From positions 1-9,944 of the forward strand of contig SKPR01000172.1 of the NCBI GenBank assembly GCA_007119455.1: a stretch of 9,944 nt of DNA, written 5' to 3'. The translations under genes were made by a program, and so were the position numbers. The stretch is from Candidatus Brevefilum sp. (lineage in GTDB: Bacteria; Chloroflexota; Anaerolineae; Anaerolineales; Anaerolineaceae). The notes under the pieces are model-generated. The model did no database searches and was not told where the DNA came from. It saw only the letters and a list, made by a program, of their open reading frames with translations. This document shows positions 7,508 through 9,944 of the stretch, piece after piece; positions within the stretch are counted from its first letter, which is position 1, and every line of letters begins with the position of its first letter.

Positions 7508-7521
7508 TGTATTTAAATACA
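7508..7521. promoter_or_regulatory. 14-bp perfect palindrome in the rpoB 5' leader
   Basis: The sequence tgtatttaaataca is its own reverse complement. It lies about 20-30 bases downstream of the predicted rpoB transcription start and 50 bases before the ATG. A short gcgc-aaa-gcgc hairpin (7529-7539) lies next to it. The palindrome could be an operator for a dimeric repressor or a chance AT-rich palindrome. I do not recognise it as a known binding site. Confidence 0.3.
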
Positions 7522-7547
7522 GCACTCAGCGCAAAGCGCAAGTTGTC

Positions 7548-7576
7548 ATTATAACAAATTGGGTAGTGGAAGTCAA
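7548..7576 (-). promoter_or_regulatory. Strong sigma70-type promoter of rpoB
   Basis: On the minus strand a -35 TTGACT (7571-7576, 5 of 6 consensus) and a perfect -10 TATAAT (7548-7553) are separated by 17 bases. The predicted start is near 7541, giving a leader of about 84 bases before the rpoB ATG. It lies in the 151-base gap after the antiporter gene. Because rplJ-rplL is not upstream, rpoB has this dedicated promoter rather than depending on the rplKAJL transcript. Confidence 0.8.
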
Positions 7577-7608
7577 GCAAAGCTGGACATTTTAAGGTTA
7601 GGCCGAAA

Positions 7609-8778
7609 TCAGGCCCGGCTGCTTTTAATCGCGTAACAGATCGGATTTACCACCTGTGCCAGGATTGGCCCAAGGATGGAAAGGAATAGGACGTATGCCG
7701 CTGAAAGTGCACCCAGCTCCGGTTCAACGCCCGCGACCACACCGAGACCTGCAATCAAGATCGAAAACTCACCATGGGTGACAAGGATTGTACCTGCGCG
7801 CAGGCAACTGACCTTATCCACACCTGCTCGGTTCGCTGACCACCAGCCAGACAGCAGCTTGGTGATCGTTGTTACCAGACCCAAACCTACTGCCGGCAAG
7901 AGAACAGGAGGTAATATGGCCGGATCGATCTGTAAACCAAAGAATAAGAAAAAGATTGCGGCAAATAAATCGCGGAGTGGACTGAGAATCTGACGGGTTC
8001 GATCGGCGATGGGGCCTTTTAAAGCAACACCCACCAGGAACGCACCTACGGGGGCTGAAATTTGTAATAACTGTGCGAAGCCAGCGACGAATAAAATCAA
8101 CCCTAAGATGGAAAACAGAACCACTTCATCCGACTCGTGTTCGATCAGCCGACCGACGACTTTGCCATAATGGATTGCGACAAATAAAAGCACCCCAACC
8201 GCTACCAAGGCAATCAGCATGGAAATCGATGCTGTAGCAGGACTCTGTCCGGCCAAGAGCACGATTGTCAATGGTAGATAGAGCGCCATCACCAGGTCTT
8301 CGAATACCAGTATATTGATGACACTCGGCGTTTCTCCGTTACCGAGCCAGCCTTTTTCTGCCAGCAGCCGTGCGATCATCCCGGAGGAAGAAATATAGGT
8401 AACACCACCGAGTAGCCAGGCTGTCAGAGGCCCCCAACCCATGAGAAGCCCCAGGATGAACCCGGGGGGGAAGCTGAAAAGGAAATCGACGATGCCATCG
8501 GGCAGTCCTCTTTTGAGACCATCACGCAACTGTTCACCCGTGTATTCCAAACCGAGGGTAAACAACAGCAAGAGGATACCAATTTCGGAACCGATATAAA
8601 GAAAACCTTCACTCAAATCAAGGGGTAATATCCCACCATTCCCGAATAAAAGCCCTACGAGTAAGAATAAAGGAATGGCAGACATACCGATCTTGCGTGC
8701 AAGCCGGTTGAGAATAGCCAGGGCGATAATAATTACACCCAGCTCTATAAGTAAAAGTGACATATTCGTAATAGACAT
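7609..8778 (-). CDS. CPA2-family monovalent cation/proton antiporter (KefB/KhtU-like membrane subunit)
   Basis: An integral inner-membrane protein of 389 residues that likely exchanges K+ or Na+ for H+. It is almost entirely hydrophobic, with about 12-13 predicted membrane segments from residue 7 to 380. CPA2 features include the unwound-helix stretch TYISSSGMIAR (127-137), the acidic pair FED (E160-D161) in NILVFEDLVM, where this superfamily holds its ion-binding aspartate, K307 in ITKLLSGWW, and GEFSILIAGLG (336-346). It lacks the C-terminal TrkA-N/RCK domain of KefB/KefC. In length it resembles KhtU-type subunits, but no KhtT-like regulatory gene is adjacent. The start is uncertain: ATG 8778 has no Shine-Dalgarno but lies just after a promoter; ATG 8763 (MSLLLIELG) also lacks one. 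K+ versus Na+ specificity cannot be told from sequence. Confidence 0.9.
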   Translation of the reverse strand: MSITNMSLLLIELGVIIIALAILNRLARKIGMSAIPLFLLVGLLFGNGGILPLDLSEGFLYIGSEIGILLLLFTLGLEYTGEQLRDGLKRGLPDGIVDFLFSFPPGFILGLLMGWGPLTAWLLGGVTYISSSGMIARLLAEKGWLGNGETPSVINILVFEDLVMALYLPLTIVLLAGQSPATASISMLIALVAVGVLLFVAIHYGKVVGRLIEHESDEVVLFSILGLILFVAGFAQLLQISAPVGAFLVGVALKGPIADRTRQILSPLRDLFAAIFFLFFGLQIDPAILPPVLLPAVGLGLVTTITKLLSGWWSANRAGVDKVSCLRAGTILVTHGEFSILIAGLGVVAGVEPELGALSAAYVLFLSILGPILAQVVNPICYAIKSSRA

Positions 8779-8787
8779 AACTGTGGA

Positions 8788-8816
8788 ATTCTACATGATT
8801 AATTCATTTTTTGCAA
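8788..8816 (-). promoter_or_regulatory. Predicted antiporter promoter, giving a leaderless or near-leaderless mRNA
   Basis: On the minus strand a -35 TTGCAA (8811-8816, 4 of 6) is separated by 17 bases from a -10 TAGAAT (8788-8793, 5 of 6). The standard distance puts the start at about 8781, only about 3 bases before the ATG at 8776-8778. No Shine-Dalgarno precedes the ATG, which fits leaderless initiation. Confidence 0.5.
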
Positions 8817-8882
8817 GCAATTGAATATAGTAAAAACCAGATTTGCTCTCCAAATTTTTAACTACAAATAAATCTCAATAGC

Positions 8883-8913
8883 TTGATAAAAGTTGTTAAC
8901 CTTAATTTATCAA
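8883..8913. promoter_or_regulatory. AT-rich dyad, operator-like, in the divergent intergenic region
   Basis: Perfect 8-bp arms ttgataaa (8883-8890) and tttatcaa (8906-8913) flank a 15-base centre that itself contains the palindrome gttaac (8895-8900). The AT-rich composition and lack of a T-run argue against a terminator. It lies between the divergent antiporter and csbD genes, so it is best read as a candidate regulator-binding site. The regulator is unknown. Confidence 0.35.
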
Positions 8914-8914
8914 A

Positions 8915-8941
8915 TCTAACAAAACTCTAACGCAGTCCAAC
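8915..8941 (+). promoter_or_regulatory. Three helically phased direct repeats upstream of csbD
   Basis: TCTAAC at 8915-8920, TCTAAC at 8926-8931 and TCCAAC at 8936-8941 are spaced 11 and 10 bases start to start. This is the layout used by OmpR/PhoB-type response regulators, and the CTAACA/CTAACG units resemble the TTAACA repeats of PhoP boxes. Downstream, a TAGAAT -10 (8974-8979) has no recognisable -35, as expected for an activator-dependent promoter. The site would cover about -45 to -71. This is inference from spacing. Confidence 0.35.
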
Positions 8942-8953
8942 GCAAAACACCCT

Positions 8954-8992
8954 CTTCACTGACCAGGCAGTTCTAGAATAAAGATAGTGAAG
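8954..8992. repeat. 7-bp inverted repeat bracketing the putative csbD -10 region
   Basis: Arms cttcact (8954-8960) and agtgaag (8986-8992) are perfect inverse complements separated by 25 bases that include TAGAAT (8974-8979). It could be a repressor site overlapping the promoter or coincidental. A single 7-bp pair is weak evidence. Confidence 0.2.
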
Positions 8993-9034
8993 TTAGACCA
9001 AGTGTAATTATATATCAGACAAGAAAGGCATAAG

Positions 9035-9235
9035 ATGGACTTTAAACGCATGTTCAACGCAAAGTGGAAACAATTACGCGGTAAGGCAAAAGAACGATGG
9101 GGCGAGTTGACCGACGAAGACCTGGATAAAGTCGAAGGCCAGATGGACCAGCTGGTCGGCGTCATCCAAGAAAAATACGAACTGTCCCGCTCAAAAGCAG
9201 AAGCTGAGGTAAACGAATTCCTGACCAAGTCATAA
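9035..9235 (+). CDS. CsbD-family (UPF0337) small stress-response protein
   Basis: A 66-residue, highly charged soluble protein starting MDFKRMFNAKWKQLRGKAKE. The family hallmarks are visible: the WKQLRGKAKERWGELTDEDL block (11-30), then KVEGQMDQLVG and a helical charged tail ending EVNEFLTKS. CsbD proteins are small, abundant and predicted to be helical. In Bacillus the founder gene belongs to the general stress (sigmaB) regulon, and the molecular function is not settled. An AAAGG ribosome binding site ends 6 bases before the ATG at 9035. The gene is divergent from the antiporter and stands alone. The putative control region carries phased direct repeats (8915-8941). I see no sigmaB-type promoter. 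Family assignment is confident; physiological role is inferred. Confidence 0.92.
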   Translation: MDFKRMFNAKWKQLRGKAKERWGELTDEDLDKVEGQMDQLVGVIQEKYELSRSKAEAEVNEFLTKS

Positions 9236-9249
9236 TTAGCATCTGACGA

Positions 9250-9300
9250 GACCCATGGATGGATATTATCGGGCCAGAAACCGTTGCATCCACCAGGGTC
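9250..9300 (+). other. Imperfect hairpin downstream of csbD without U-tract
   Basis: Arms gaccc (9250-9254) plus tggatg (9256-9261) pair with catcca (9287-9292) plus gggtc (9296-9300), about 11 bp with a small asymmetric internal loop. The following bases (ttatgg) are not a T-run, so it is not a clean intrinsic terminator. It may stabilise the csbD 3' end or be a degenerate terminator. Confidence 0.3.
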
Positions 9301-9312
9301 TTATGGTAGGAT
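9284..9312 (+). promoter_or_regulatory. Weak candidate promoter for the TPP riboswitch transcript
   Basis: TTGCAT (9284-9289) and TAGGAT (9307-9312) have a 17-base spacer, but both hexamers match consensus poorly (3 of 6 and 4 of 6). The predicted start near 9319 would leave room for the complete aptamer. A promoter must lie somewhere in 9236-9340, because the riboswitch needs its own 5' end unless it is read through from csbD. Confidence 0.25.
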
Positions 9313-9344
9313 AAGTTTGATAAAAACATAGCAAGTAACAGTTA

Positions 9345-9430
9345 CACGGGGAGCCTGGCAACAGGCTGAGAGGAGGACAGGAGTCCTCGACCCGCAGGAC
9401 CTGATCCGGATAATGCCGGCGGAGGGATGA
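9345..9430 (+). ncRNA. TPP riboswitch (THI element) aptamer
   Basis: The RNA senses thiamine pyrophosphate. Conserved parts are ACGGGGAGCC at the 5' side, GCTGAGAGG (9365-9373), ACCTGATCCGGATAATGCCGG (about 9399-9419) and GGAGGGATGA (9421-9430). Visible helices are gcctg/caggc (9353-9357 with 9362-9366) closed by a GCAA tetraloop, an optional stem gaggac/gtcctc (9373-9378 with 9383-9388), and ccgg/ccgg (9406-9409 with 9416-9419). It precedes a thiamine pyrophosphokinase gene, which agrees with its ligand. This is a confident recognition. Confidence 0.96.
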
Positions 9431-9445
9431 GATTGTTCGTAAATC

Positions 9446-9474
9446 AACACCCTCCTAAATGAAGGGTGTTTTTT
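9446..9474 (+). terminator. Intrinsic terminator of the TPP riboswitch expression platform
   Basis: Arms aacaccct (9446-9453) and agggtgtt (9463-9470) form a perfect 8-bp stem with a 9-base loop, and a six-T run spans 9469-9474. The T-run ends one base before the thiamine pyrophosphokinase ATG. The only plausible Shine-Dalgarno, AAGGG (9462-9466), lies in the 3' arm, so the hairpin would also hide it. The competing antiterminator is GGAGGG (9421-9426) of the aptamer pairing with CCCTCC (9450-9455). Excess TPP should therefore switch expression off. Confidence 0.85.
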
Positions 9475-9475
9475 A

Positions 9476-9944
9476 ATGAATAAAAACCCAACAAAAGTGA
9501 TATTGTTCGTCAATGGCGATTTTCCTGATCCCAATCAGGTGGCTTGTCAGATCGTAGATGATGATTATCTGGTTGCCGTCGATGGCGGACTTAAGCATCT
9601 GACGTCACTGGGGTTAAAGCCCGACCTGATCATCGGAGATCTGGATTCGGCGGATAAAACAGCAGTTGGTGATTGGCAATCCAGAGGCACTGAAGTCCGC
9701 AGCTACCCGGAGGATAAGGACGAAACCGATCTGGAAATCGCCCTATCAGCTGCCCTTGACCTGTCGCCAAAGGCGATCTGGGTGGTAGCCGCCCTCGGAG
9801 GAAGAATTGACCAGACTTTGGGCAATATCTTCCTGCTCACCCAACCTGAACTGGCCGAGTTTGACATCCGTCTGATTGACGGATTACGTGAAGTTTTTGT
9901 GATCCGCAGCTCAGCGACCATCCAGGGCATTGCGGGTCAGCGGG
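9476..9944 (+). CDS. thiN: Thiamine pyrophosphokinase, N-terminal 156 residues (runs off right edge)
   Basis: Transfers pyrophosphate from ATP to thiamine, giving the cofactor TPP (EC 2.7.6.2), in the cytoplasm. Translation from ATG 9476-9478 is open to the right edge. Family motifs appear in order: AVDGG (34-38), PDLIIGDLDS (49-58), YPEDKDETDLE (77-87), holding the acidic metal and ATP-binding residues, and ALGGRIDQTLGNI (106-118), part of the thiamine-binding site. The C-terminal beta domain begins but is cut by the window, with about 50-70 residues missing for a typical family length. Control is by the TPP riboswitch immediately upstream. Because the enzyme makes the ligand, this is direct product feedback. 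Downstream genes, possibly thiamine transport, are not visible. Confidence 0.95.
   Translation, partial: MNKNPTKVILFVNGDFPDPNQVACQIVDDDYLVAVDGGLKHLTSLGLKPDLIIGDLDSADKTAVGDWQSRGTEVRSYPEDKDETDLEIALSAALDLSPKAIWVVAALGGRIDQTLGNIFLLTQPELAEFDIRLIDGLREVFVIRSSATIQGIAGQR

Noticed and set aside
7601..7615. ggcc/ggcc hairpin at the end of the antiporter gene as a terminator
   Set aside because: The stem is only 4 bp and no T-run follows on the minus strand.
8956..9228. 90-codon minus-strand ORF across csbD
   Set aside because: It is antisense to the clear CsbD family protein and lacks a ribosome binding site or recognisable content.
9301..9534. 77-codon minus-strand ORF across the riboswitch
   Set aside because: It overlaps the conserved TPP aptamer, the terminator and the thiN start, so it is a chance frame.
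1..9944. Defence system, mobile element or CRISPR content
   Set aside because: Every gene belongs to a recognised housekeeping, transport or stress family, and no repeat arrays, transposase motifs or integration scars are visible.

Overview
This window is a chromosomal housekeeping locus, probably from a Chloroflexota bacterium. Class Anaerolineae is my best guess, at moderate confidence. That guess rests on the style of the EF-Tu N-terminus, the large insertion in the RNA polymerase beta subunit, and rpoB being joined directly to rpsL without rpoC. Base composition is mixed, near 50% GC by eye. I see no transposases, phage genes, CRISPR arrays, tRNAs or rRNAs.

Positions 1-7457 are all on the minus strand. 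In transcription order they hold rpoB, rpsL (S12), rpsG (S7), fusA (EF-G) and the 5' end of tuf (EF-Tu), which runs off the left edge. This is the classical rpoB plus str-operon order, except that rpoC is absent between rpoB and rpsL and no rplL lies upstream of rpoB. Two good sigma70-type promoters are visible, one before rpoB (7548-7576) and one in the rpoB-rpsL gap (3490-3518). The leader of rpsL contains two small hairpins and a possible 22-codon leader ORF. The rpsL-rpsG spacer contains a long hairpin where other bacteria place the S7 autoregulatory site.

Positions 7609-8778 (minus) encode a CPA2-family monovalent cation/proton antiporter with a promoter so close to the ATG that its mRNA is probably leaderless or nearly so. 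A 256-base divergent intergenic region follows (8779-9034). It carries an AT-rich dyad and three phased direct repeats that look like operator sites. On the plus strand come a CsbD-family small stress protein (9035-9235), then a TPP riboswitch with a terminator-type expression platform (about 9345-9474), then the start of a thiamine pyrophosphokinase gene (9476 to the right edge).

The coding content is conventional: transcription, translation, ion homeostasis, general stress and TPP supply. I do not see an undescribed multi-gene system. The points worth a second look are the RpoB insertion, the altered rifampicin-pocket residues, the loss of rpoB-rpoC linkage, and several RNA or operator structures in the intergenic regions.
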